In this document: in pieces, positions 1-12,558 of the stretch
How the letters are laid out: the number at the start of each line of letters is the position of its first letter
Position numbering within the stretch: the stretch's first letter is position 1
Source of the DNA: Tetrahymena thermophila SB210
Lineage: Eukaryota; Ciliophora; Oligohymenophorea; Hymenostomatida; Tetrahymenidae
Assembly (NCBI RefSeq): GCF_000189635.1
Contig: NW_002476327.1
Coordinates: 62,001 to 126,000 of the forward strand
Length of the DNA: 64,000 bases
Direction of reading: 5' to 3'
The notes under the pieces: model-generated
Told to the model about the DNA's origin: nothing
The model's database searches: none
Seen by the model: the letters and a program-made list of their open reading frames with translations, nothing else
Translations under genes and position numbers: made by a program

Positions 1-44
1 ATGTCCTTAATTTATTAATTAAACTTGATTTTTATTTATAAAAG

Positions 45-916
45 CTCAAATTAAATTGGGGATGATGGAGCTTGTACAATAGGTACAGCACTTGGTAACT
101 GCAAATTGCTTACTAATCTCGATTTTAATATTTCGTAAAAAAAAGCTTTTTATTCAAACTTAATATAGCAAGCTTAAATTTTATAAAGTATCTTTACTTT
201 GTAAAATAAATTTTATATTAAAAAAAAAATTATGAAAAAGCTTTTTATTCAAATAATAAATCTATTAAAAATTTAATTTTTAATCAAATTTTATTTTCAT
301 TTATAAAAGCTACAACAAAATTGGAGATAATGGAGCTATTACTATAGGTACAGCACTTGGCAACTGCAAATTCCTTACTAATCTTACTTTTAATATTAGG
401 TAAAATCAAATTTTTATTTATTTATTGATAACTTAAAAATGTTTATTTATTTTGAATTAAATATCAATTCAAATTTAAATAGTAATAAATTGATTTATAT
501 TGTTTGAAAAGGGGAAATAATATTGGTGATAAAGGAGCATAATATATGGGATTAGGCTTGAGTAACTGCACTTAACTTACGAATTTAGTTTTTAACTCAG
601 AGTAAATCTCATTTATTATTTTTGAAAAACAGTTATATTAAATTTTTTAAGACGTTAAGTAAAATATCTTTATTTAATAAGAAATTATGAGAAATTTCTA
701 AAATCCAGAGAAATCATTAACTGTAAAAATATAAAGTTATTGAAGCTTGATATGTAATTAATATTTATTGATTAAAATTAGATAATTAAAAGTAAAAAAT
801 TTTATTTATTAAAAAATAAATTAATATTTAATAAAAGTTATTTTCAAGATGATAGATAAGCTATTAAAAGATTAGCTTAAAAAATAAAAAGATTAGTTAA
901 ATTAAATGTAGATTGA
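45..916 (+). CDS. LRR protein, 3' part of gene (5' end outside window)
   Basis: This is the end of a leucine-rich-repeat gene that starts before the window. Exons at 45-134, 310-399 and 512-601 are each exactly 90 bases. Each encodes one ribonuclease-inhibitor-like repeat (pattern N-x-I-G-D-x-G-A ... L-x-x-C-x-x-L-x-N-L-x-x-x-L). Every exon begins with one base and ends with two bases of a split codon. Exons 682-753 and 838-916 give the C-terminal cap, with the ending KIKRLVKLNVD before TGA at 914-916; the phases agree at all junctions. Introns begin GTAAA and end AAAAG. In-frame TAA/TAG are read as Gln. LRR proteins of this type usually mediate protein binding; the partner is unknown. The exon structure is clear. 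The two terminal exons are inferred from phase and from their likeness to the tails of the other LRR genes here. Confidence 0.85.
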
Positions 917-2102
917 ATTTACTAAAATTAATAATAAATATTTATTTATTTATTAACAGTACAATTTATAACAAAAATGATTGAAAATAAAAGTTGTATG
1001 TATAATGAGTTTGTATTTTATTATTTAATTACATTTAATAAAAAAGCAATTGATTTAATGTATATTATGATTTAATTATCATTAAAATAAATAATTAAAT
1101 TTTTTTATGTATATCCTTTACACAATAAAATCTTTTGATTTATTTTACAATATTAAATATTTGCAAAAAAATAACTTTATTAATTTACTTTGTTAGTTAA
1201 TCTTTTGTTATCTTAAAATAATTAAATTTTACAATTTATGAGATTTAATTTAATTAATTTGAATTTATATTTATAATAATAATATCATTTTAATAAAACT
1301 CTAAATATAAGTTTATTAACATATTTAAATTAAATTTATAAGAGATATAAATAAATATAAACTCTAAATTTTTGTAAAACTCCATAAAAAAATTCTTCAA
1401 TAACATAAAAAATGAAAAATAAATAGATAGAAACACTAAATATTTGAGATCATAAATATGATTATATTTAATGAGAATATTTTTAACAATTGCTTTCTAG
1501 ATTAAACATTAATGTTTTTTTCATAAGAACCAAATTTTTTATATTTATGATCTTCTTTCTTAAAATCTTAAAGGATTTCAGTAATTTTTTAGTAAAATTG
1601 TAATTTTATGATTTTTACTTACAATAAAATGAAATATATTAATTACTTAAAATATTATATAGCAAAATGCCATTCAAAAATTAATTTAGTGATTTGATTT
1701 TTTAATTGCTGATGTATATAATTTATATAAAAATAAATAAATAATTTTATAATAGAATTTAATTAATTAATAATATTTATAATTTATTTTAATCAATCTT
1801 TATCATTTTTCAATTAAAATTTTTAATTTAGCTTTTTTTAAAATTTATTTTCAAATTAACAAAATTTTCAAAATTTAATCTAATTTTTTTTTTAGCTAAA
1901 AATTTTTCCATCTTATCTATCTTATCAATTAATGAAATAATTGCATAAAATTCTTATTATTTTAATTTTAAATATAATATTAAACTATTGATTTCGCAAA
2001 AATTTTATTTTAAATAAATAATTTTTAGAAACTTCAAAAAAATTTAATTTTTATATTGATATTTAAGTATAAATAGAAAAAAATGATTGATTCATAACCT
2101 AT
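917..2102. other. Intergenic stretch upstream of LRR gene
   Basis: Very AT-rich DNA with no supported exon. Its only notable content is about 320 bases (from 1668) that are repeated near 59,599, upstream of another LRR gene. Confidence 0.6.
1668..1990 (+). repeat. Duplicated LRR-gene upstream region, copy 1
   Basis: This stretch begins TGCCATTCAAAAAT and aligns by eye, with small indels, to 59,599-59,925. Both copies lie upstream of a plus-strand LRR array, so a whole LRR gene with its 5' flank was probably duplicated. Confidence 0.7.
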
Positions 2103-5100
2103 ATGAAACTTTAAGATTTATAAATTCTAGTAAATCCACTCATTTTTTATAGAATTATTAATAACTTTCAAAACAAATAGAAGAGCTTCTTTTAAGAATA
2201 CAAAAAAAACTATATTTGTCCTATTTATTGTATCAAATCCTATTATTTAAAGCCTTACAAAGTCTTGTTAAAAATAAATAAAGAATTTTTAATTAATTAA
2301 TTAAATAAATTTAGTAAATTTGATATTCGATATTATTGAGAAAAAATATGATATAATAGTATAATTACTATTCTAGTCTTCAACCTGTAATTATTTTTTT
2401 GAAAAATTAATATTCTTTACAATTATTTTTATGAATAATAAAAGTTCTTAATCTCTTCGCTTTAATCTCATTAAACTCTCCGCATTAATCTTTAGTAAAT
2501 TTAAATTTATTAAAATTAATTAATCTTATTTATTTCATTTCTATTTATAAATTTACTTAAAATATTTTTTTTCAAATAATTAATCACATTTGCATTCATG
2601 CAAAAATGTTTTTTATTTTTGAAATAATATTTAATTTTCTACTTTTGCTTTGTTTAATTTTTAATTATTTCATTAATTTCTTATTGTTTCATATTTTTTT
2701 CTTCTTCAAACTTAATAATTAATAAAATTTTCTTCAAAATAATAATAAAGTGATATAATAAATTCAAATTAAGAATTGTAAGAATTAAGTTCTGCTTTGG
2801 CAAAGTGCACTAATCTCTCAAATTTGACACTTGATCTTACGTTAAATACTATTGATGACGAAGGTGCATCAGGATTAGGTTTTAATTTAGCAAATTGTGC
2901 TAATCTCTCAAATTTGACAATTAATCTTGGGTAAAAATAATTATTTGCTTTGTCATAATTTATTTATTTATTTATGAGCTCTTTATTTAATTTGTTTGTT
3001 TTTAATTCTGATTCTATTTTTTTATTAATTTTTTTTAGCCCTTTTTGTGTTATTCTATTTTTGCTTAAATTACTGCTTAGATTTTTATTTTTAATATCTT
3101 TTTTATCAAATAAAATTTATTTTCTTCAATACTTAAAAAGCAGTAATCATATCGGTGCAATCGGTGCAACAAAATTAGGTTTTGGTTTGGCAAAATGCAC
3201 TAAACTATCAAGCTTGACACTTAACCTTTGGTAAAAACAGTTTATTTGTTTTTGATTTCAATATTTTAATTTCAAAATGATTTTAATACTATAAACCTCT
3301 TTAAATTAGTTTATTCATTAATTTTTATTTGATTTATTTGCTTTTTTACTAGGATTGAGTTTTTTTTTATATTTAAATAATTTTTTAATTTTCGATTTTC
3401 ACTATTTTATATTTTCTTCGTTTTTTTTCTTCAAACTAAATAATTAAATTTTCTTCAATATTTATAAAGTAACAATTATGACGGTGCATGTTTAGATTCA
3501 GCTTTAGCAGGCTGCACTAATCTCTCACAATTGACACTTAAATTTAAGTAAAAACAGCTTTATTTTTTTTTATATAATCACCTATTATTTTGGTATGGGA
3601 ATATGGCAATTTATTTAAAAATCAAATTTAAAACTTCCATAAAAAATATAAATTAATTTATTCTATTTGCTTATTGATCCTAGTTGTGTTTTATGCTTTT
3701 TTTAAAAAAATTTTTCTTTGTATTTTATAATTACATTCTCTAGCTAATTATTTAATAATATTTTCATATTTAAAAAGTTGGAATCGTATTGATGCAAATA
3801 GTGCAGCAGATTTTGCTTTTGGCTTAGCAAAGTGTACAAATCTCAAAAATTTGGATCTTGAATTCGGGTAAAAATAGTATATTTTCTCTTTTCTAAAATA
3901 AAAATAAATAAATTATAAAATTATAAACTTTATTTTTGATTTATTTATTTTTTAGTCTTAATCAAACTCATTTTTTTATTTTCTACCTTTGCTATAAACA
4001 CCGTAAAATATAAAAATTAAGGAGGATGATGTTTGTTTTTCATTATAGTTAAACAAAATTTTTTTAGTGACGAATTTAAGTTATTAATTCAAATTCCATA
4101 CAAATATTTGTAAAAGGAGTACAAATATTACATCAAAATGAAAAATTTTAGATTTATAAAGATTGATATTAATTATTTAATTGCTAGTTTTTTTTATCTG
4201 AATAATTTTTATTTCTTTGCTCTCTTATTAAAAATTGTGTTCAGTTCCAGAATTAAACTTTTCCCCTATTACTTGAATAAGCAAAAAAATAAGTAAAGAA
4301 TGTTTGGTCATAGATTAATTGTGTAGTTTAATAACTACATGCAAACCTAAATAAATTATGGTTCAAAAAAAATATTTGTGCGCATTATGCAGCCTCTAAT
4401 CTTTATCTCCAATAATTTCTTATTATTTATTCATTTTTTACTAACTAACTAACTAACTAACTAATTAATTAATTTATTTATTTTTTATTTTTTGTTTAAT
4501 ATTTAAAAAGAATTAATTAAATTGGAGATACAGGTACATTGGCATTAGCTTCTGCTTTAAAGAATTGCACTAACCTCGCAAATTTGACACTTAACCTTAT
4601 GTAAAATGAATTAATATGTTTAGAAATGCAATATTTTTAACTATTAAAATTAGCAATTTATTCTTTTTAATTATATATCTATCTATAAGCTTTTAATTTG
4701 TGTATTTACTTTTTAATTCTTATTATCTTATTTTAATTTAACTTATTTTTAATCTTTCAATTTTGCTTATTGAATTTTTCAATTTCTTATTTTTTCATAT
4801 TTTTTCTTCATTTTACCCTTCTAAGTTAATAATTTATAATATTTTCATCAATATTTAAAAAGGAATAATTAAATTAATGAAAAGGGTGCATCAGAGATAG
4901 CCTAAGCTTTAGTAAAATGCACTAATCTCTAAAATTTGAATCTTAAATTCGAGTAAAATCAGCTTATTTGTTCTTGATTGTGATATTTCTAAATATAAAT
5001 ATGAATTTAAAACAATAAAATTTCTTTAATTAATATATTTTAAGTTGTTTATTTGATCTTAATGATTATTAATTCTGATAAATTTGTTTAATTTACCTTA

Positions 5101-8100
5101 TTTTTTTAATTTCATCTTTTTGCAATGTTAATTAATTAATTTCTTATTATTTTATTTCATATATTTTCATCATATTTTTCAAAAAAATAATGAATTTATT
5201 AATTAAATTTTCATAATATTTAAAAAGTCATAATGAAATTAGGGGAAAATAAGCATCAGACATTGTTTATGCTTTAGTAAATTGCACAAATCTCTCCAAT
5301 TTGACACTTTATCTTAAGTAAAAAGCAGTTTATAAATTTAATATTATTATATTTTTCATATAAAAATGTACATAAAAAATTAATTCTTAATTGATTTATT
5401 AGATTTTTAATAGTATTTATGCTTTTAATCTCTTAATTTTAATCATTTTTTAATTTTTTTATTGATTATAAATAAATTCCAATTATTTTATATTTCTTCA
5501 TTTTTTTTATCAAACTAATAATTTTTTCTCGAATATTAAAAGCCAAAATATAATAAGTGATGAGATTGTTTTTCGAGATTTATTTTCTGCTTTAGGAAAA
5601 TGCTTTACTCTCCTTGGATTGCAGTATTTCTTCTTTTAAAAATAAATTTAAAACAATAAAATTATTTTAGTTTATTTATTTAAAAGCTTAAAATATATTT
5701 ATTTGCTTTTTAATTCTAATAATTTTCTTTAAATTTGGTTATTTTTTAATTTTCAACATTTTATGTGATAATTCATTAATATCTTATTATTTATATTTTT
5801 CATTACAATTATATCTTAATACAGAAAAAGTAATTCTACTTAGATAAATCGCACTAATCTCTCAAATTTAACACTTGGTCTTGGGTAATAAAATTTGTAT
5901 AATCAAATTATTTATTTATTGATTATTTTTATTTACTTTTTAAATTTCATTTGCTTTTTCTTGATGAGGGGTACTTTTAGAATCACTATTTTGATTTTAT
6001 TTTTTAAATTTATCCTTAAATTAAAATAAATTATCTTTATTTTAAAATCATTTTGAATTAGAGATTTTACCATAATTATTTATTGTTGAATATTCTAAAA
6101 GTGACAATAGAATTGGTGCAAAGTTTATAAAAGGAATAAGTAATGCTTTATAAAAGTTCGTTAATCTCTCAAATTTGAAACTTTGTCTCAGGTAAAAAAA
6201 ATTATTTTTGTTCGATAATTATTTATATCTATTTTATTTGAAACAATAAAATATTTTTTATTTAATAATTTACATTTTAGGCTTTTTTACCATAAATTTA
6301 ATTTATTTTATAATTTTCAATCTTAATATTTTCTACTAATTAATTTTTTATTATTTCTTGTTTATTTTTCCTTACTGTCTAACTAATTAATTTATTATAT
6401 TTTCTTTAATATTTAAAAAGTGATAATTAAATTGATGCAAATGGAGCAACAGAGTTAGGTTCTGTTTTAGCAAAGTATATTAATCTCTCAGAATTGGTAC
6501 TTAATCTTAAGTAAAAACAGCTTGTTTGTTTTGGATTGTGATATTTTTTAATAATAAGCAATAAAATTATATCTAAATTTTTGTTTCTGTTCTTAATTTT
6601 ACTCAATCTTTTATTTTAAACTTTCAGATTATAAATTAGTTTATTATATTTCATTTTTCTTAGAACCAACTAACTAACTAATTAATTAATTATATTATCT
6701 TCAACTTTTAAGTGATAATAAAATTGGTGATAAAGGAGCATTATGCTTAAGTTAGGCTCTATTAAGCTGCTCTAATCTCTCAAGTTTAACGCTCGGACTT
6801 TAGTAAAAATTATATATTTATTTTTGGTGAATTTATTTTTTAATAAAATTAATCTAAGACAAAAAATATTTTTATTTGTTAATTTTTTTATTTGCTTTTA
6901 ATTCAGATTCTAATTTTTTTGTTAATTTAACTTATATTTAAATGATTAATTTATTGTTAATTTGTCATTATTTAATATTTTTTTTTTGTAAATTACTAAT
7001 TAATTCTATTTTATTTTGATATTCAAATAGAAGAAATAAAATTAGTTCAAAGTTTGTATCAGGATTAGGTCATGTTTTAGCAAATTGTGCTAATCTTTCA
7101 TTTTTTGTACTTAATGTTAGGTAATAATTATCAATTTTTAAAAATAAAATCTTTTAATTTATTTATTAGCTTTTCATTTAATTAGTTTATTTTTTATTTT
7201 GAATATTTTTTTCCTCATAACATAATTCTTTGTGAGGAGGAGGATGGGTGATTTTTTGATTTAAAAAAAAAAAACAAACATAAAATGAAAAAATTGCATA
7301 AATTTTTCAAAAATTAATTAACTAAATTTAATCTATTTTTTTAACCCATAATATGTATATGAATTTCAATTATGGAATAATTAGCATAACCTATCCAAAT
7401 AATAAAATGCATTTTAATTTAATCATTTAATAATCTAATATATTATAATATAATTTAAAGACGCAGCAGATCAATATTTTTGATTATTTGCTGTTTAAAA
7501 TTTTGATAATAAAAATTCATCCCTACCCACTTTAACTCATTTTTATTTTTCTGCTTTTTCTTTAATAATAAATTAATTTCTATTTTTTTGATATTTTTCT
7601 TCATTTATTCTTACTTTCTTTATAATTAAATTTTCTTTAATATTTAAAAAGCTACAATTTCATTGATAAAATTAATTTATCCGGCTTAGATTCTACTCTA
7701 TCAAAGTGCACTAATCTCTCTAATTTGTCACTTAATCTTAGGTAAAATAAGTTTATTTATTTTTAAACGTATATTTCTAAATAAAATTATGAATTAAAAG
7801 AAATAAAACTACTAATTTTTTAAATAGTTTGCTTTCTTGCTTGCTTTTAAATTAATATTTAGTTTTTTTATTAATTTAATTTATTTTTATATTTTTAACT
7901 TGTGATAATTTCATTTTTGCATTAACTAACTCCTTATAATTCTTTGAACTTTAAAAAGGCGTAACGAAATTAGAGCAATAGATACAACATACTTAGGTTA
8001 AGTTTTAGCAAAGTGCACTAATCTATCAATTTTAACACTTAATTTTGGGTAAAATCAGTTTATTTATTATGTATTATGATTTTATATATTTTTTTTTCTA

Positions 8101-10439
8101 TTTACTAATTGATTTATTAGCTTTTTATATAATATTTATTTCCTTTTTTATTCTTATTCTTCTTTTTTCTTTTAATTTAACAAGCTAACTAATTAACTGA
8201 TTTTTTAATTTTAACTTTTGCTTTTATTTCAGATTAATTTCTTATTTTTTCAAATGATGGGTGATTATTTTTTCAATTTTTAAAAAGCGAAAATCAAATT
8301 TGTGATGATGGTGCATCCGGATTAAGCTCTGGTTTAGCATGTTGCACTAATCTCAAAAGCTTAATACTTAATTTCTAGTAAAAAAATATCTTTATATATA
8401 GCTGTTCCTGCGTTTGAAATATCACAGATCATGATATCATGATTTGTGATATTTCAAATAATTTTTACATTACTAATGAACATTTTTTTTTTCTAAATCT
8501 TAATTATTTTGTTTATATTTGATTTCTTATATTTTACAAAAATTAATCAAAATACAGAAACCTTTTTTCAAATTTTGAGAGTAAAAAAATTTTTTTTACA
8601 GTAAATAAGCTTGAATATAATAATATATTTATTGCTTTTATAATTCAATATCTTTCAAAATAATACAATATATAAATAAATATCACTTATGCAAAGAAGT
8701 CTAAAATACCTTAATTTCTTATTTTTTTTTAATATTTATTACTTTATTTTTTCTTTTTTAATAGCTAATTAACTAATTATATTTTATATAATATTTAAAA
8801 AGTGGTTGTTAAATTGGTTCAATTGGTATATCAAACTTAAGTTTTGCTTTGACAAATTGCACTAATCTCTCAAACTTAGAAATTTCTGTTGGTTAGTAAT
8901 ATTTTCAATAAAAAATGAACTTAAAACAATAAAAACATTTTTAATAATTTATATATTAGCTTTTTAATTTATTTTTTTTCTTTTAATTCTTACTCGTCTT
9001 CTTCTTATTATTATTATTATTTTAGTTATTCTTTAATTTTGAAATTTTGCTTTAATAACTAATTAATTTCTTACAATTTTTTCCTTTCAGCTAACTTATT
9101 GTATTTTCTTCAAAAAACTGAATTAATTTGTGAAAATTTAACATTTTATTTTATTTAAAAACAGTTTTTTTGTTTTAGATTATTATTTCTTTAATAATAA
9201 AACATTAATTTAAAAAAATAAAATGTAATAAATTAATTTTATTTAATGGTATTTGATTTTTTTTTTTTTCTCTTAATTCACTCATTTAAAATTTTTTAAC
9301 ATTTTGTTTTGTTTTAAATTAATTTCTAATCATAATTTCGAATTTTTTTATAGTCGTTTTTTCTCATAACTAATGAAATTTTCTTCAATATTTAAAAGTG
9401 GTAATTAAATTTGTGCTGAAGGTGCATCAAAATTAGGTTTTGCTTTAGCATACTGCCGTAATCTCTCAAATTTGAAACTTGATTTAGGGTAAAAACAGTT
9501 TAGTTGTATTAGATTGTGATATTTCTTATTATAAAAGTTCATTTAAAGTCATAAAATTCTTTTAATTCATATATTTTTTATTTTAATTTTGTTTTTTTTC
9601 CTTAATTTTTAAATTTTCAACTTTTGTTTTGATAAGAATTTCTATTTTTTTAATTAATTTTCATGTTCTTACTAACTAAAAATATTTCTTTCATATCTAA
9701 CAAGTCAAAATTAAATTGGTGAAATAGGAGCGTTAATCTTTGGCTCTGGTTTAGTAAAAATCTCTAAACTATCAAATTTAACACTTTATCTCGAGTAAAA
9801 CAATTTTTTATTTTTAGTATGGGGCATCTTTAATATAAAAATAAATAAAAAATAATAAAACTTTTTTTAATAATAATTTTTTATTAGCTTTTTGATTGTT
9901 GTTCTCCCATTTTTGTTAGTTTCTTTCATATTTGATTTTCAAATATTACTATCTTTAATTAAAAATTCAGTTCTCATTATTTCATATCTATTTTTTCATT
10001 TTTTCCTTCTAACAAATTAATAATATTTTTCTATAAAATTTAAAAAGTGGTAATTATATTGGCACAAAAGGAATATCAGATATAAGTTCGGCTATAGCAA
10101 ATTGCACTAATCTCTCAATTTTGACACTTTGTTTAGGGTAAAAATAGCTTATTTATTTTAAATTGTGATAATTTTAAGTACAAAAATAAATTTAAACAAT
10201 ATATCTAACTCTTTTAGTTTACTTATTAGCTTCTATTGATTAATTTGTTTTTTTTATTTTTATTGTAATTAATTTTATTTATTTATTTATTTTAATTTAA
10301 AGTTTTTTGATATTAATTTTTTATTTCCTAATTATATTAATTAATAAGTTATAAAAAAATCTTAAGTTCGCATAAATTGACACTAATGAGCACCTTTCTT
10401 AAATCAAAGAGGCTAGTTATTAAACATATAGAGATTTGA
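2103..10439 (+). CDS. Leucine-rich-repeat protein, exon-per-repeat gene (about 20 intact repeats)
   Basis: Repeat exons are: 2751-2930 (two repeats fused, 180 bases), 3141-3230, 3470-3547 (78), 3778-3867, 4511-4600, 4863-4952, 5228-5317, 5831-5884 (54), 6102-6191, 6421-6510, 6713-6802, 7031-7120, 7652-7741, 7959-8048, 8288-8377, 8803-8895 (93), 9399-9488, 9705-9794 and 10048-10137; the rest are 90 bases. The terminal exon 10349-10439 ends in TGA and carries the KSKRLV motif of the other LRR tails. The proposed first exon 2103-2266 (ATG, about 54 codons) is chosen because its donor leaves the required two-base phase; an earlier start is possible. All exons are multiples of three in the same phase. 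Decayed exons sit at 5543-5632 and about 9118-9150. Introns resemble each other, so the duplicating unit is exon plus intron (about 300 bases). The protein is probably a binding scaffold. There is no kinase, signal or membrane segment in what I can read. Confidence 0.8.
5543..5632 (+). pseudogene. Decayed LRR exon inside LRR gene
   Basis: It follows a normal AAAAG acceptor and keeps the central L-x-x-A-L-x-K-C pattern. The 3' half has lost the L-x-N-L consensus, and no GTAAA donor is present at the expected place (a GTATTT lies slightly earlier). It is probably skipped, or is a dying repeat. Confidence 0.6.
8413..8458. repeat. 46-base near-perfect palindrome in an LRR intron
   Basis: The left arm TTTGAAATATCACAGATCAT continues GAT and is mirrored by the right arm with one mismatch over 23 bases per arm and no spacer. 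The same palindrome with similar flanks (TCTAAATCTTAATTATTTT downstream) recurs at 56,545-56,590. It may be a tiny inverted-repeat mobile element or a relic of one. Confidence 0.85.
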
Positions 10440-10702
10440 AACTTACGCATGAAGTTATGAAAAAGAAATAAACAAATTAATTTTTATGTATTTAATATTT
10501 TGTAATAGAGTAATTTAAATTAAATGTAGCAAGCTAACTTTGTTACTTTCTTTATGTAATTAACTAAATGGTTAAAAATAAAAAAATTAAAATAATAATC
10601 TCATTATATTTTTCTTTATTTAATATAAGATTTTCTGAAAATGCAAATAAATTTATCTATTAATTAATAAATTAATGATAATCAATAAACTAATTAATAT
10701 GA
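10440..10702. other. Intergenic
   Basis: AT-rich spacer after the LRR stop codon. I see nothing supported in it. Confidence 0.6.
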
Positions 10703-11194
10703 ATGAAATTTGATAAGTATGAATTCATAAAATTTTATATTTGTGTTACTTATCCTCTTTATTATTAGCATCTTTTAGAGACTGAAGTAGAAAATTAGGA
10801 GAAAGTTTTTGAACAAGAAATAGAGTTAAATGCCTTTTTAATTTTGGATAGTCTATCTAAACCAATGAATATTTATTTAATTCGTACCCCTTCTAATTTA
10901 ATATAAGTAAAATCTACAAAATTTTTTAAAAATACTTATCTTATTAAAAGTTTATCTTATATTAGAGGTGAGCTTAAATAAGAGATATTTTAAATAATTA
11001 ATTTTTTAATTTTCAAATTAGCAATATATTATGCTTTTGTAAATATTAAATTTTTTGCCTCAATTCCCCCCATTACTCCACTTTTCAGTATAATAAAAAC
11101 AAATCATAATATTTCCAAATTAATCAATACAAAGTGTAGGCATTTTTGTTAATAGTACTTGCAATAAATGTTTTTAGAATAAAAGGTAATATGA
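10703..11194 (+). CDS. Hypothetical protein, 163 residues (ciliate code)
   Basis: An ATG-to-TGA frame of 163 codons that is open only with TAA/TAG as Gln. Base composition is richer in G+C than the flanks, particularly over the first 100 codons. The predicted protein has a Glu-rich stretch near residues 25-45 and a hydrophobic segment near residues 100-125. I do not recognise a family. With a single stop codon in such AT-rich DNA, a frame of this size can arise by chance, and part of the 3' half could be intronic (a TTAG acceptor-like site lies near 11,020). It lies just upstream of a decayed LRR gene and could be its former 5' part. Confidence 0.35.
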
Positions 11195-11238
11195 TTTTTA
11201 AATACATTTATTAAATTAGCAGATTAGATATAAAATTT

Positions 11239-11648
11239 GTAATTTATTGACGATTTAAAAATTAACTTTGAATATAATTCAAGAGGATCTTGAGTTATTA
11301 ATATTGCAAAGGGTATATCTAAATTATAGAATTTAAAGTATCTGTGTTTAAATATACTTGGTTAAAATAATATAACAAGTTTTTACATTTGGAAATTAAA
11401 TAAGCTAACTAAATAATCTAGAGAAGCTATAGTTATTGATTTCGAAATAGAATGATTTGGTTTTTCGTGATTTATAAGCTTTAATAAGCAAAATTTCTGT
11501 TTAATAAAAATTAAAGTTTGTAAAAATTTAATCAAATCTTAATTTAAATTCAAAAGCAAAAAAAAAATTGTTCAGATAACAAGCTAGAAAGTTTAAAAGA
11601 TTAGTTGTATTTTAAGTGAAAAATAGAATATTATATTTGATGATTTGA
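11239..11648 (+). pseudogene. Decayed LRR gene 3' end
   Basis: One frame (about 11,245-11,390) reads as a clear LRR, including AKGISKLQNLKYLCLNIL, but carries an in-frame TGA. A second frame then takes over, with LNNLEKLQLLISKQNDLVFR and an ending that contains FKRLVVF before TGA at 11,646-11,648. The KRLV ending matches the C-terminal caps of the intact LRR genes in this window. The repeats are not split into 90-base exons, so this is a different LRR subfamily or a relative that lost its introns. A nonsense codon plus an apparent frameshift near 11,390-11,410 argue for a pseudogene; an unrecognised intron could explain part of this. Confidence 0.6.
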
Positions 11649-12558
11649 AACAAATATTATAGCTTTTATTTGAATTAAAAGTTCTTGTTTTTAGCATATT
11701 TATTAAACTTTGAGTTTGTTATTCAAAATAAGATTAATTTTATGATTCAATATTTTATTTGCAAATTGAATTTTTTTTTCTTTTAAATAAATATTTTATT
11801 GAAATATACTTATAGAAATAAATTGTGTTTTATAAAAAATTATCAAAAAGTATAAAATATTTTAGAATCAATTTAGTAATTACTTACAATATAAAATTAG
11901 AGAGAGAATCTTGATTAAAAATAATTTTTTCAAAATTAAAATAAATTCTTTTTTTTATTAAAAAATTATCTATTAAAATTAATTTAAAATGTAAATTAAT
12001 AAACAACACAATAAATACCTCTTTTTATTTTTCATTTACTGAATTTGAATGATAATTTAAGCAAATATAATAATCTAATGAATATATGTTAAATAAATTG
12101 TATTTACTAAAAAATAAATGTTTAATTTTAGATTTGAAAAGCATCAAATAAATCCTTAAAGATTCTTATCAACAAATAAATTAATTGATAAAAAAGTTTG
12201 AAATTTGAATGAACTTGTTTGAAATTTTAGATAAAAAATAAATAATAAAAATTTGAATGGATAGTTATTTATTCATTTAAATGAAAAAATTAGTTGATTA
12301 GTTGAGCAGAAAAAAAATTTTTCTGTTTAAAAATTCAGATCAATAACAAACATTAAGTCATTTTAGTTAATTAACTCGTTATTTTTTTTTGAATTATTTC
12401 TTTATTTTTGAATAGGTTAATATATAGATTTTATTAAAGCAAAAACATATTGAAATTAGTAAGTAGAAGTAATTAATTAATATTAGTTTAATATATAAGC
12501 AAACAAACAAACAAATAAATAATTAGGATAGCAGTTAATTTTAGTAATAGATAGATAG
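11649..12558. other. Intergenic / 5' flank of the PAS membrane protein
   Basis: AT-rich DNA with a short run of AAAC repeats near 12,500, just before the next gene. I see no supported gene. It presumably holds the promoter and leader of the gene starting at 12,559. Confidence 0.55.

Noticed and set aside
2974-3234. Open frame of 86 codons under the standard code
   Set aside because: It is intron sequence running into the LRR exon 3141-3230 in another reading; the real unit is the 90-base exon.
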